From the NCBI GenBank assembly GCA_035578905.1, contig JAQJVL010000005.1, positions 1,046,347 through 1,110,346 on the forward strand: DNA of 64,000 bases. The letters run 5' to 3'. The stretch comes from Stictocephala bisonia (lineage: Eukaryota > Arthropoda > Insecta > Hemiptera > Membracidae). Shown in pieces: positions 1-13,300 of the stretch. Both the position numbers and the translations under genes were made by a program. The stretch's first letter is position 1. Each line of letters starts with the position of its first letter. Under the pieces are notes generated by a model. It did no database searches. It saw nothing but the letters and a program-made list of their open reading frames with translations, and was not told the origin of the DNA.

Positions 1-16
1 TAAAAATTGGCACTTC

Positions 17-106
17 TGAGTACATTCTATAAATATGCATGATTCCTGAGTACATTCTATAAATATGAATGATTACTGAGTACATTCTATAAGTATGAAT
101 GATTCT
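17..106 (+). repeat. 30-bp tandem repeat, three copies
   Basis: The motif beginning TGAGTACATTCTATAAATAT recurs at 17, 47 and 77 with only a few substitutions. It may extend to the left of the window. Confidence 0.85.
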
Positions 107-109
107 GTT

Positions 110-272
110 AGTACAACTGTTTGTAAACAATTGTAAACAGTTGTATGGGATTGTTATGTAGATATATGTAAAATAGTACTATATTGACAATGTCATCTGT
201 TTCATAGCTACGCTATTATTATTATGGAAACGTTTTGTGACAATAAAATAAAAAAAAAAAAAAAAAAAAAAA
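110..272 (+). other. Possible retroposed 3' end with A-tail
   Basis: A short AT-rich segment ends GACAATAAAATA and runs straight into about 23 A residues (249-272). A polyadenylation signal followed immediately by an A run suggests the 3' end of a retroposed transcript or LINE. No coding remnant was recognised upstream. From 273 to about 860 nothing is recognisable. Confidence 0.35.
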
Positions 273-859
273 ACTGTAGAGGTTAGCTAAAATACAACCT
301 TACTTTAGAGTAAAGATAAGCAATTAGGTTTTGATATTGTATAAAAATAAGCCATTTACAAAACCTTTAATTTATTGCAGAAGCATATCATAAAGAAGCG
401 AATAATATGTCAACAATCACCATTCTGAACTGAAGTTTTACAAAAGACAGCTTGTTCTTTTGTACAAGATCGTCGTCTAAATACCCAATACGTTTCATAG
501 ATTTTGAAAAAAATCAACTGATAACCACCAGCTGTTCTTTTGTCATTGGGCAATTAATTAATGACACTTTGTAAAGAACATTAGTTTATAACAGAGACTA
601 TATTTGCTCACCTATATTAATCACTCTCATTCGAAATCCATATTCGCCCATATCTTTACGATCCGCGTCTTAAGAAAAATAAATATTGAATGTAACTTAT
701 AAAATTTTTCGGGCTGATTCCATAGTAGATTTAAAAAATGAAATGTGTTGATTGTATTTGGGTTCCTAATTTCTTAAGATTTATAAGTTCTTATCTGTTG
801 CTCTTTTTGAAGGGTTTAAATCTAAATGTAATTATTTAGTTTTAATGCAGGCTTGGTTA

Positions 860-1345
860 AATCTTGCCAGTGACCTTGTTAAGTAACGTTGATTGTTGTA
901 GTTTATTCAGATTGTACAACAGTCTCAATAACGCAGATCGAGTAGTGGTTTATATTGATAATACACTTTCACCATCTTGTAGTTCGCTGAGTCTTGGGGG
1001 AGTAGCCATTTATTTATCTGTCACTTTTGGTTGGGCCCAACAGCTCTGCCGCCTACTCATTGTCTATCTCAGTCCTAATTCAAACGTAACGATATCAGTA
1101 ATAACAATGGGATAAATATTTTGGTTGGGGACATAAACTGCAATATTCTTAATGTAAACCAAATCCTGAGCAAAAAGGATATCTCAAAATATTTAGTGTA
1201 CCAACAAAGTAATGAGTTCTGCTAATAGCACTTGCATAGACCATTTCTTTATAAGGATTGGTAAGAATATGGCTGTAAATATATCAATGAAGCAGCAGTC
1301 GTAGACTCATTAATAATTAATGGATCACCGTTCGATTGGTCTACA
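860..1345 (+). pseudogene. Non-LTR retrotransposon endonuclease relic
   Basis: Read across frames, fragments of an APE-type endonuclease appear in order: LGGVAIYLS near 1000, CRLLIVYLSPNSN near 1050-1085, INILVGDINCNIL near 1110-1145 (the GDFNxD metal-binding motif), STCIDHFF near 1225-1245 and a final DHRS near 1325. Stops and frameshifts break it throughout and no RT domain follows. It is a dead fragment of a Jockey/CR1-type LINE. From 1346 to 2866 I see only AT-rich DNA and short chance frames. Confidence 0.6.
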
Positions 1346-2866
1346 ACTGTTGTGTTGCTGTGACGGCTTAGCCGTAAACCCTAGTGCAAATAATAAATAT
1401 CAAACAAAATAACAATTACTTAATACAAATTAACTAATATTAGGACTTATATCTGCAGTAAGAACTAAGGATTCTTTTAATCAACAGCCAGCCACAATAC
1501 TTTATTAATCTTTTCTTATAGAACCACATGGAAATTCTCCAGTGGTGTTGCAATATTTCTATAGGTTAATAACTATGCATTGTAGTTGGAATGGTCGGGT
1601 AGCATTGGTACGCAGAAAACACCTAAACCACTGACAACATGTCAGCTGAGACATACGGCGTGAGGACAACAGCCTACATTCCTTGGTTAGTTCAAAGTCA
1701 TGCCTTACGGCAATACACAGATGGCAGCACTTGCCGTCTGCCAAGCAGAATGAAGTGGGGACGCTTGCAAAGTGCCAAAAATGTGGTAGCGAAGGCATTC
1801 GGTAGTGAGGCGTGCAACACATAGTTGTGTCCCTTCTTCCTTTTATTCTAAATTTATGTTTAACTAGTCTTTCTTGTACCGTTGTCCAAACTAAATTATT
1901 ATTAGTGTTATAGTCAAAAATTAAATAAATCAATCATTTACGCCCAGACTGCCATTTCTTTTAACAACCCGAATTCGATCCTTCTCTAGCTAAAAGGAAG
2001 AAAGAAGACTAGGCTTAAAGAAGAGAGAAGAGAGGCGACATTGCAATTTAGTTCAGAGAAGCATTTGCTTGAATAAAACAATAAAAGTATGTAATTGGGT
2101 CAGTTTTAGACAAAATTTGCAGTCTCAGAATTTGGATAATGTAAGTGACTCTCTCGAACCCCAAATTAGGCGACGAAAATTGTCATAAATGCTTCAACAT
2201 TAATTAAAATTTACATTCTAATGATATGAAAATTAGGGCAACTAACAATAAAATAAAACATTTGATAACATTCAGAATCTTAAGGTCAGTTCACATTACT
2301 ATGATAAGTTGATTAAAAAATTGTTGAACCAGCCTTTTAATATACATTTGTGTAACAGCTATAGCAGATATAGGAATGTTTTACACTTGGTCATTATGAA
2401 AAAAGATATAATTACTTTAAAAATAAAATATAATCTGCTTCAAATAATCCGTAAAAGTTTTGGTAGATGGTTAATGAGGCAGCGAGTAGGCAGTCGCAGG
2501 AGGGGGGGTTTCCTGTCAAGCAGTTGCAGCGCTAAGATCCCTCGCCCCCCACAAGATTTTTCATCAGGTCCCTCATAATATTTTATTATGTTTGGCCTTC
2601 GCACAAATTTGAAGCACGTTCAACATACGTTTCCCGAGTGGCAAGCAATCAGGAGCAGTGAAGCATATTTATTTACATCAATCTGTGAACGGTTTAATTA
2701 ATTCAATAACCAAGAAATACTACGTGAGATTTCCTTTACCATATAAATGCCATGGTATATAGTTGTCAGCTTAAAAAATGCCTGAAATAAAATAAAAATA
2801 CTATTCCTTATTTTTACGCTCACACTTCAAGAACGCTCACATATGCTAAGATCCATAGGATAATTT

Positions 2867-3837
2867 CAGTAGTCCCTCTATAATCCGGCCCTGCGCTAGT
2901 CCGGCCCCCCCAGTAATCCGGCCAGTTCTATCGTTATTGATAAAAGAACCAGAACCAGTTCTGATTCCAGAAAACCAAAGGGAGATAGCTTTCATATCAG
3001 GAATGTTTCAGGAGTGAAAAGTGCTGATAAACAGAACAATTAAATGACAATTTCTGACCAAAAGATAAACGAAATAACTTTGTCAGACTGTAAGATAAAC
3101 AAAAAAAATAACTTCATCAGAAAATATCTGCCCTTGACCTATTTTCTTATCAGTACTATCAGCACTTGAAAGAACAGATAACATTAGAATTCCAAAGGCA
3201 GTAAAGAGGAAGATGTCCTTGCAGCCTGAGCTCCATCCTTGTTTATCCTGACCCTTTCTTACAACCTCCTGCCTGATAAAAGCACCTGATGGCAACATTC
3301 CATTCTGTTTACAATTCATATCACATTATAAATATGATTATGCTTCTAGTTTTATAGTGTATAATAATTAAAAGGTTTTTGTAGCGAGTTAAATGTATTA
3401 GAGTTTCTTTGTTTAGACATGTACAATTAATTAAAAAAAGGATAGGAAATATTATTGAAAAATTCATTTTTAAGATAATATTCTGTCAGCACAAGACATT
3501 CTTAATCATTTTTACTATTTTTTTATATTTTTATCTATACATTTTATTTTAACTATTTTTCTTTTTTGAAAAATTTTAAAGGATTAATGTTTTCAATTGT
3601 TGTAAGGTTTTTAACTTGTTTTTGATGCATATGTAACAGTGTGCATACTGGTGTTCAATACTTTTCTTATTTTGAAACTATTGTACATCTTTATTGTAAA
3701 AATTGACTTTTTAGTTACAATATACATTCTATTATGTAATTTAAGCATGTTTTGTAATTGAACTCCAGTAATCCGGCTTTTTCACTAATCCAACACATAC
3801 CTGATTTGAATTGTGTCGGATTAATGAGGGACTACTA
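2867..3837. mobile_element. Tigger/pogo-like MITE (about 970 bp)
   Basis: The left end reads CAGTAGTCCCTCTATAATCC and the right end, reversed, TAGTAGTCCCTCATTAATCC: imperfect terminal inverted repeats of the Tigger/pogo kind, followed on the right by TA. Related 'AATCCGGC' motifs recur just inside both ends (2880-2930, 3765-3800), as is usual for this group. The interior has a 78-codon minus-strand frame with no recognisable domain, so the element is probably non-autonomous. Confidence 0.7.
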
Positions 3838-5890
3838 TATTGCATAACATGTTAAAATGATAATTAAAGTAAATTAATAAGTAAAATAATTTATAATCAA
3901 CATGAAAAATTAAAAGCATTGTTTAATTATAAGAGGTCTAACTACTTTCATCATAACAAATTATAAAAATAATAATAGTAATTGTAAAAATAATATTATT
4001 ATTCCTGTTATATATAACAGTAATTGTAATAATAATATTAGATTATTATATTAACAAAGAAATTATGTAGTAACGTTAGAAAAATCCCAGTGACTGTGTT
4101 ATTATGGCTGTAAATTTATCACTTATAAATTTATAAGAAATTCTTCCACTATTTTACGTATTTTCTGTCTGTTTTATTGTGAACAAAATAATACCAAACA
4201 TAAAAAGATTCATAACATTTTAATATATTTTATGTATTTTAGAAAATATGCCTGCAAATTGGCCAAAAACCTCTGGCAATTTGGAAAAAATTAGTAGGCG
4301 GATCAAGGATTGATTTAATGAATTTTGTCATGCCAAAGCGTGACAAACTCTTTGGTCATATTTATATGAAACTGTATGTCTATTAAGTCATATTAGCGGT
4401 TATAAAATTAGATAACCTCTGCTTAGCAAGTGGAAAGTCAACAAGTAAGTAACAACAAAACTGTTTTCAAACGCATGGATTTCCTATTTTAAATTTTGTG
4501 AACACGAAGAAAAATGCATAGAAATACCATCTGTGCATTGAATATATTTTTTGCCCACATCTATTAATATTTTGGGAAAAAATATATATAAAATTTGTTG
4601 GTTAACCCAATATTTCTAAATAATACACCATTCTTTTTACTTTTTGATCAGTATTGTACATTGTAGGTTCTCAAATCAGATACATTGTACATTATACAAT
4701 AACTTTACTACAATATCTAAACATACGCAACAATTAACTTTGCTCTTAGTGTCTGGTTGGTCACAATAACTCACCACTCAGTGAGTTTCAACTGAACATT
4801 TCATGTCGTGTCAGTTCCTTAGAAAGTTATTTTACTCAAAGAAAAATTCTTTAATTTTAAAGACTATTAACAAACATTCTTTAAAAATTGTCTATCAAAC
4901 ACAGTGCAGTGCTTTAAAAATGTCACAGCCATGATCTCATCAAACTTTTCATTTGACTATAAGCATGAAGCACACAATGGCTTTAGATCAATTGACAGCA
5001 CTAGATATTGTTAAAGCTAATCCACCATTAATCTCAGATATAGCGATGAATAATATCTGCAGAATGGTTATTTCACATACAGGTAATCATTTATGATATG
5101 CATTTAATTGGTTTTGTCACAACATTTGAAAGTATTAACTTATCTATAAATGAAACAATAATTCAGCGTTAATTTAGAGTTGTGACATATATGTCACAAG
5201 GCAGATAATCAACACATCTTTAAGAAATAGCGTATAATACATAGATAAGCTATCATATTATAATTTTTACAGAATAACAATTTCACAATTTTATATATAA
5301 GTCCAATATCTATTTTTAGTCATCTAAATTAAAGTAATTTTAAATTTGGCTACTTTGTCAATGCCAAACAAATCTTTATTTCTATTATGTTCAACTCAAA
5401 CCAGTTATATCTAATGTTGTTCTACGAACGTATCCTTAAATTATATACTAAGACTATGTGGTCCTTTGAATTACTAAATTCAAAATAATAAATACAAATC
5501 CTTCAGTTCCCTGTAATATTTTACTAAACAAAACTAATTAAGAGTGTCTGAGCAGTTCTGCTTGTCAGTTGCTATCAGTTAATGTAACAGTTAGTGGACT
5601 ATCTACTAAGCTCAGAAACAGAGATTCCAAAAACCAGACTTTTAATCCTTTCAGCACCAACTTCCAATTTATTAGACATATATTGTGAGTTACTAAGGGC
5701 TTTAGGGTTTTAAAACCATCGTTTGCGTTGCCAGTGAGTGAATGCTTGGCAAGTGTACATAGTGTGAGACGTTTGTAATATCTTTGTAACCCAGTTGTGG
5801 TAGCACTAGTCACACATGTGCTTCTAACTCTTGTTTAATTCGGGAGTGAAAATTGAAAGAGGACTATTTGTAGGGGACACTTCAAGTTCC
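3838..5890. other. AT-rich intergenic stretch, nothing recognised
   Basis: No conserved frame, RNA gene or clear repeat was seen. Short AAT/ATT-rich runs occur near 3940-4060. Confidence 0.5.
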
Positions 5891-5899
5891 ATTGCAACG

Positions 5900-6000
5900 A
5901 CTTATTAAAAAAATCAGAATATGGCCAATTTGGATTTGATAAAAAGTCGCACACTACCACAGTATATAGGGTTGTAAAAAAACCAGTAGCAACTGTTACG
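5900..6000 (+). pseudogene. Short RT relic of a non-LTR retrotransposon
   Basis: One frame reads LLKKSEYGQFGFDKKSHTTT then VYRVV, resembling the QFGFRKxxSTTxA motif between RT blocks 1 and 2 of LINE polymerases. The surrounding sequence gives no further RT motifs, so the call rests on this motif alone. Confidence 0.4.
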
Positions 6001-6260
6001 ACAAACGAATACACTCACCATACACATAACAAAGCCTCCGCACTGTTATGTGTACTGCAATAAATGTCTTATGGTATGCTTAGTGACCAAAAAGGGACCA
6101 AAATTATACATCTGAAATTCAAAAAAGAACAATTAAATCTGTGTATAACTTAATTGATTGCAGACACTGGATCAGTAGACTGTACAGTTGAAAGTTGTAA
6201 TTTTAAAGTTGACGCTGAAAGGATTAAAGCAAGAATATTAACCCAACTATTCATACTATT

Positions 6261-6336
6261 GAAATTAAGAGAGTCGTCTCCACATACTACATGAGATGGA
6301 AATTAAGAGAGTCGTCTCCACATACTACATGAGATG
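6261..6336 (+). repeat. 38-bp direct tandem duplication
   Basis: The segment starting GAAATTAAGAGAGTCGTCTC is repeated without change 38 bp later, and a few bases of a third copy follow. Identity between the copies suggests a recent duplication. Confidence 0.9.
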
Positions 6337-6339
6337 GAA

Positions 6340-9300
6340 ATTCGAAGACCTGTCAGGAATATTCTCCTTCCTTAACAGGAGAGTATATATATAATATTTT
6401 TTTGCTGTTTTATTAACCATTTTGAGACCAACTTTGTATATATCGGAAGTCAAAGATATAATGAAGATGGCGAACTTCCAATTTCTTAGCAGGTATAAGA
6501 TAATGTTTTTATTTTTATCTTATGACATATTTTCACAAAATTTTTATAAAACAATGTAGATATGTAACAAAATATAATAGATTTCTAGTTGTATGTTCAT
6601 ATACTCTATCTATTTAATGCTGCATTGCCACATCCCTACTACCGCCATGTATATACAACAGCTGTTAATGTCAAACGCTGAGTCATGTTTATGTCATGAA
6701 CTGTGCTATTTAGTAATTTACATTCTGTTATCTTTATAATTAGTCTGCTTATTGGATTATTTATATTGTCTTTTGTGCACTCTGTTTATACTTGGAACAA
6801 AGTTTACTGTAGTTATTTTATGCATGTTTAGCATGACAATGACAACATTGCCTGAAAATTGCTCTTTTGAGGGTTTTGCTTGAACTGTAAATAAATGTCA
6901 ATTGTTGCAAATTTTCTCCTGAATGAAACTATTTATAGTTGTTTGGAAAAATATTCCTAAACAAATATGTATCTTTACGTCTTATTGGGTTATGGAGGCT
7001 TGAAATTTTTTTTGTTTTCAAATTTACTTTTAAGTTATAAGTGATGTATAATTTTTACTTAGACACATTTCCAGCTAAAATTCATATAATCCAAAATCCC
7101 ATTTTATATTCTATCAAATAAAAAAAGGTTAAAGAAATTAAGATTTATTGTTATCAAAATAGCAATTTCCTTGAGGGTCTGCAAAATTCTAAAAATTGCT
7201 TGGTCTTTCTGGCTAGTCTTTTGTATTTTAGAGAACGTTCTCAAAAGGGTAAATATAATAGAAGATTGGGGCAAAAGAAAACTACCCTGATGAGACAAGT
7301 CTACAAGATATATTACACAATATAACACACATTTTCCAGGCGTATTCATCAGGAGCTTGTCCCTAGGTGAGGAGTGGGGGAAACTACAGAACACAACATG
7401 ATTTCTATTCATAGCCTGTATGTATTGCATTACATATTTGATGTGTATTATTTTTCTGTTTGGTGGACTTGTCTTCTCGGGTGCTCTATCCTAATGCTAT
7501 ATTAATTCCTGGACTAGTGCCTTAAACATAATCACTTCTTTTTTTAGTTAAATTCAGTTAACTAAAACTGAAAAAATATTAAAAATATTCAGTGGTATTA
7601 TTCTTGTACTATTTGATTCCTATTTCCATTTACTCATAGATAAAAATTTATGTTAATTCAATACTTCAGTAGTTCACCAAATAACAATTATTAAATTTGT
7701 TATTTATATATACTAAATATTCTTTAAGGGGATACAGCATTGTAAATACTAACTTCTGTAATATTAAAACTAGGGGTTTCAAACTTTTTATATCCCTTCT
7801 TTAAGCTACTAAATTGGTGTTCACGCAGAAAAAATTGTTATATCATCTTTGTATATATACACACAGTTAGACTTCTGTTTATAAAAATTGTATGTAACAA
7901 ATACTCAAGTTCTAATCAGTGGTGTCCAATAGTAAATATTATTGTTACAAAAGTTCACAAAAAAATGGTGGCAATATGTTATCTAGTTACATTTCCATCA
8001 AAAACATGATCAATGTGTGATTTTGTATCCATCTAAACAAGTCCTTTAAATATTTAGGAAGAACAACATCTGTACATCAATGTAGAAATGTTTTATATCC
8101 ATTACTTCATTTTATATATTTTTGAATCTCATTACTACACATAAAAATGTGTGTATATGAATGCGCACCTAAGCCTTGTTTATAGTTCTACCTAAATAAT
8201 TGCATAATATTACTATGACGAATTGATACAAATTTGAACCCTGTAACATGAGTAGTTTTTGGATAATATCGAGTGGCGGACCGTGATGTATTCACCTGGT
8301 CATCTCTGCTGCAGAGTGAAAGTTTGTCATGAACAAAGACAGAATAAACATAGAAGGGAAAACACAAATAACTGGCTTTGTAGTGACTGTCATGGTTCAT
8401 GGTCATGGTGTCATGACTATCTTGGTTGCCGTACAAATCGAAACATCAAGCGGCACTCCAAACTGGAGATATCTGCCAAACCCATTTTTATTGAACTAAC
8501 ATGCTAATATTGAAAATACAATTTTGAAATTTAACACACAAAAAGGTGATTAGCTATGGATGCTAGAAGTAGTGTTCGAATTAAATTTTAATATAATTAA
8601 TTAAAGATACAATTTGCAATCAAGTGTTCAATTCAATTGCAATCATGACTTGAAAAAGTTTGTCAGATGCCAAAATCAAATTTCTATTCCAAAGCCTCGT
8701 AAGTTTGTCTTTATAAATTGACTTTATTAATTCGCAAAATAACACCAATTTTTTGCCTGATTCATTGCTACAATTTTATGATTTTAGATAGTTATATACA
8801 TGTTAACAATAATTTCACTAAAATTATGTAATGCAAATTCAGGACTTTTCCCTTTTTACACATCACTAAAGGACTAAAACAAAACAAGCATTGCAGCGTT
8901 AAGGCAAAAGACAATTGCTTACTACTAGTGGCAATGCAGCTTATAATAACCGGATGGAGCCGAACGTACAACTGATTCACCAGACGCATTAATGAGTTGG
9001 CTTTAATAACACAGCAGATCTCAACAGTCCTGACATAGGAGGCAATTAGCGCAGGTACTCCATTGAAACAGATGCGCTAACGACAGAAAATCTATTGCCG
9101 ATATCATTCTTTCAACAAACTATGGACCGTTTAATAATTTTTAGATATATTTTTTAATTTACATTGAACGTATGTAGTTTTCAGTTTCAACAATTTTGCT
9201 TAGTCATCGGCGAATCTAGATGACCAAATGTCTGGCGACTGGTAATATCAATTTTCATTTTGGAAAACCTGAGTCAACTTTAATGGAATATTCACGTATT

Positions 9301-9985
9301 AACTACAGTAAATTTCATATGTAAATCTTACATGATTTGAGTGAACTAATACTATTCTTTCAAAAGTGGACAAAAAATGAGAAAAATATATTATCAAACC
9401 ACATTTTCCTTCAGCATAACATTTTAGGATCTCCATCAGAGTTTGACTTTATTTTCTTCTATTTAGGAATATTTTACTTTCCTTTAATGGTTTGAGTATT
9501 TGGTGTAATTTCAAAAATTAGTAATATAAAGTCTTTCCTTGTCTAAATTCTTGACTAATTTAGATGAAGTGGAACCACGAGGGCTGATGCCTCTTGATTT
9601 TTGTATATTTGTAACACTCATGGTTATGAAAAAAGGCGTTGTGAAAAAAGGTTCCAACATATATTTGGAACATTATTTCAATACATTTTTCTGATTTTTA
9701 ACATTCGGAAGAATGGAATGGAATAAAAAATTTAGGAATTTTTCATAATTTTTGAGATTTTCTGTGCCTTATCCCCTTAACATAGTTAATTTATGAGTTC
9801 ATTAAATATGACAACCCAAACAATTTAAAAGTACCATCAGTATAAATTGGTAATTAAACTTATGATTTAGTTACAAATTAATATTTTTAACTATACAAAA
9901 TTTAACTAACTATAATGAGTACATACCCACATTATGTACAAATGTACAAAGCTATTTAGTTATGGCTTTCTCAAAACTGTATGAT
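6340..9985. other. AT-rich sequence downstream of Rph, nothing recognised
   Basis: Several frames of 60-108 codons occur on both strands but none carries a recognisable domain, repeat or codon signal. Confidence 0.45.
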
Positions 9986-9989
9986 ACTG

Positions 9990-9995
9990 TTTATT
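9990..9995 (-). promoter_or_regulatory. Rph: Candidate polyadenylation signal of Rph
   Basis: On the minus strand this reads AATAAA, about 194 bases after the stop codon, a normal distance for an insect 3' UTR. The region is AT-rich, so chance matches are frequent, and other AATAAA-like hexamers lie further downstream. Confidence 0.35.
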
Positions 9996-10188
9996 ATAAT
10001 AATGTATATGTGTTGGTAATTTGTGAATTTTACAGTTTCAAGTGGTTTAAATAGAAGTGATGTTTGTTATTTTAGCGCAGTATAATCTACTAAACATTGT
10101 CTGACTTGTTTTCAGAGATGATTTACTCGGGTATGTACAATCACTTGTGCTCATTAATGTATTGTTGCGGAATTGTGTAATAGGAAAC

Positions 10189-10313
10189 TCAAGTTGGTGG
10201 AGGATCTTCACACAAGTTGTGCCACCCCTCGTGCTTGTGGTCAGGAAACTTGATCATATCCACCCATTGGCGAAGTCGCTCACCTTTTGACTTGCAGCCC
10301 AATTCCAAGCAAC
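10189..10313 (-). CDS. Rph: Rph exon O: C-terminal end of C2B and stop
   Basis: Residues 607-647 and the TGA stop. [20 protein letters not shown] is followed by [21 protein letters not shown]. The KGERLRQW...D(K/H)...E.WH pattern is the terminal helix typical of rabphilin C2B, where Trp and His close the domain. The acceptor is ATTGACAG. The protein ends 13 residues after the conserved WH-equivalent. Confidence 0.94.
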
Positions 10314-13300
10314 CTGTCAATTAAAATCAGAACCCAAAACATTATTTTAGAAATTTTTTAATGTAGGTAATTCCAATTAATTTCATTTTAAATATCAGTT
10401 AGTGAGTCATAAATATATAAAAATCATGTAAAAATACGTGCAAACTTTTTTATTTTTTTTTTAGCTTACAGTTTTAAGAAGTCTTAAGACTTCTTTTTGT
10501 CTATGCAACAAGAGTTTTCCGAGTTTTCCATAAGAGCAAAAAAACTGACTTAAAGGTTTTGAAACATTTCTCTTTGCTTCTCTAACAGGAAATACAATAT
10601 ACGAGGGCTATCCAGAAAGTAACAGACGTTTTGAAATAAAAAATTAACCAACTGAAATAGGAACATTTTATTATACACATTTAAAAGCTACACTTTTAGG
10701 CTATTTTTCAACGTAATCTCCGTTCAAATTGAGACATTTATCATAGCGTGACACAAGTTTTTCGATTCCAACTTTGTAGAAATCTGCCGCCTGAGATCTT
10801 AACCACTGATTAACGCCAGCGTGAAGTTCAGCATCACTATCGAAGCGCTGCGTTGCGAGCAAGGTATTCATCGCTGGAAAGAGGTGGTAGTCGCTTGCTG
10901 CCAAATCTGGGCCATAAGGCGGATGATCAAACACTTCCCAATCAAAATCATCCAAGACTTGTCATGTACGATTGGCTGTATGGGGACGTGCATTGTCGTG
11001 GAAAAACAAAATCTTTGAGCTCAATTTTTCCCTACGCTTGTTTTGTATCGCTCGCCGAAGCTTCTACAGTGCCTCACAATACCTCTCTGCGTTGATTGTT
11101 GATCTTTGTTCAAGGAAATCAACCAGAATCAAACCCTTAGCATCCCAAAAAACAGTTGCCATAATCTTTCTCGCTGACAGAGTTTGGAGATATTTTCTTG
11201 GTTTTTTTGGAGAATGGGTGTGCCCTCATTCCAAAGACTGCATTTTTGTTTCACAATTGACATGCTTCACCCATGTTTCATCACCAGTAACAATACAACG
11301 GAGAAGTTTGTTACCATGTTTGTCGTATTCATCAAGGAAAGTTAACGATGCAGCAAGTCTTTGTTTTTTGTGATCTTCCGTAAGGATTTTTGGAAACCAC
11401 CTGGTACAAAATTTGTGGTATCCAAGCTTCCCTACAACAATTTCATGAAGTAAACTTCGTGAAATTTGTGGGAAATGTTCTGAGAGTTCAGTCATTGTGA
11501 AACGGCGATTTTTATGAACTTTGTCATTGATTTTCAACATCAAATCTTCAGTCACAAGGCTAGGCCGACCGCTACGACTATCGTCATGAACATTGGTGCG
11601 GCCATTTTTAAAGTCAATACACCACTGCCTTACTCTGCTTTCACTCATCATTCCATTTCCATAAACTTCACACAGTTGGCGATAGATTTCAATTGGTTTA
11701 TGGTTTTTTGCCAACAAAAACCTTATCACTGAACGCTCTTCTCAAGCGGCGGGATTTTCAATTGCAGCACACATTTTAATTATTGAAAGTGAGACAAGCA
11801 AAAGACGTACAGACCGCGCACGACTACAGCTCGATGAACGCCAGAGTGTTTTGACACCAAGATGGCAGCTGTAGCCCCGCCCACTGCCACACAATTCAAA
11901 AACGTCTGTTACTTTCTGGATAGCCCTCGTATTTTGAAATTTTCATATTAGTTACTTGTAATATACAAACATAAATGTCAGTTAAGAACAGCTACTCTTG
12001 TGCCAAAATTTAGTTCCCAGTTCATCTAGAAGTGATTAGTATTTGCACATAAATTACATATCTCTGGGAATCAGACCCATGTGTAATTCTAAATATTTTA
12101 GATAGATTCTTCAAGTGTCTCAGATTGAAATGAAAAAAAGTCATTAATTGTAGGAAATACAAGTGAATTGGATTTAAAAATCAATAAAGAACTTAAATTA
12201 TGAAATAATAGGTAGAATATTTTGTTGGCATATATCTGAGGATGATGTACTCAAGAAGGTTAGCAGTGGGACTTTGTTGGTTTATATATGAGGGTGATGG
12301 ACTCAAGAAGGTCACCAGTGGGACTTTGTTGGTCCTTCTAGACTACTAAGAAGGTCTTAGGGTAATGTACCCAAGAAGGTCCTCAGTGGGACTTTGTTGG
12401 TAAATATCTGAGGGTGGTGCACTCAAGGAGGTCCCCAGTGTGACTTAAGTTGGTAAATATCTGAGGGTGGTACACTCAAGGAGGTCCACAGTGGGACTTA
12501 AGTTGGTAAATATCTGAGGGTGATGCACTCAAGGAGGTCTCCACTGGGACTTAAGTTGATAAATATCTGAGGGTGATGCACTCAAGGAGGTCTCCACTGG
12601 GACTTAAGTTGGTAAATATTTTAGGGTGATGCACTCAAGAAGGTCACCAGTGGGACTTATGTTGATAAGTATCTGAGGATGATGCACTCAAGAAGGTCAC
12701 CAGTGGGACTTAAGTTGGTAAATATTTGAGGGTGATGCACTCAAGAAGGTCACCAGTGGGACTTAAGTTGGTAAATATCTGAGGGTGGTACACTCAAGGA
12801 GGTCCCCAGTGGGACTTAAGTTGGTAAATATCTAAAGGGTGATGCACTCAAGGAGGTCTCCAGTGGGACTTAAGTTGGTAAATATCTGAGGGTGATGCAC
12901 TCAAGAAGGTCCCCAGTTGGACTTGAGTTGGTAAATATCTGAGGGTGATGCACTCAAGGAGGTCTCCAGTGGGACTTATGTTGGTAAATATCTGAGGGTG
13001 ATGCACTCAAGACGGTCTCCAGTGGGACTTATGTTGGTAAATATCTGAGGGTGATGCACTCAAGGAGGTCTCCAGTGGGACTTAAGTTGGTAAATATCTG
13101 AGGGTGATGCATTCAAGGAGGTCTCCAGTGGGACTTAAGTTGGTAAATATCTGAGGGTGATGTACTCAAGGAGGTCTCCAGTGGGACTTAAGTTGGTATA
13201 AATCTGAGGGTGATGCACTCAAGGAGGTCTCCAGTGGGACTTATGTTGGTAAATATCTGAGGGTGGTGCACTCAAGAAGGTCACCAGTGGGACTTATGTT

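Noticed and set aside
864..1115. 83-codon frame as an independent small gene
   Set aside because: Its motifs belong to a LINE endonuclease relic that continues in other frames.
3083..3319. 78-codon minus-strand frame inside the Tigger-like MITE
   Set aside because: No DDE or DNA-binding motif; probably chance.
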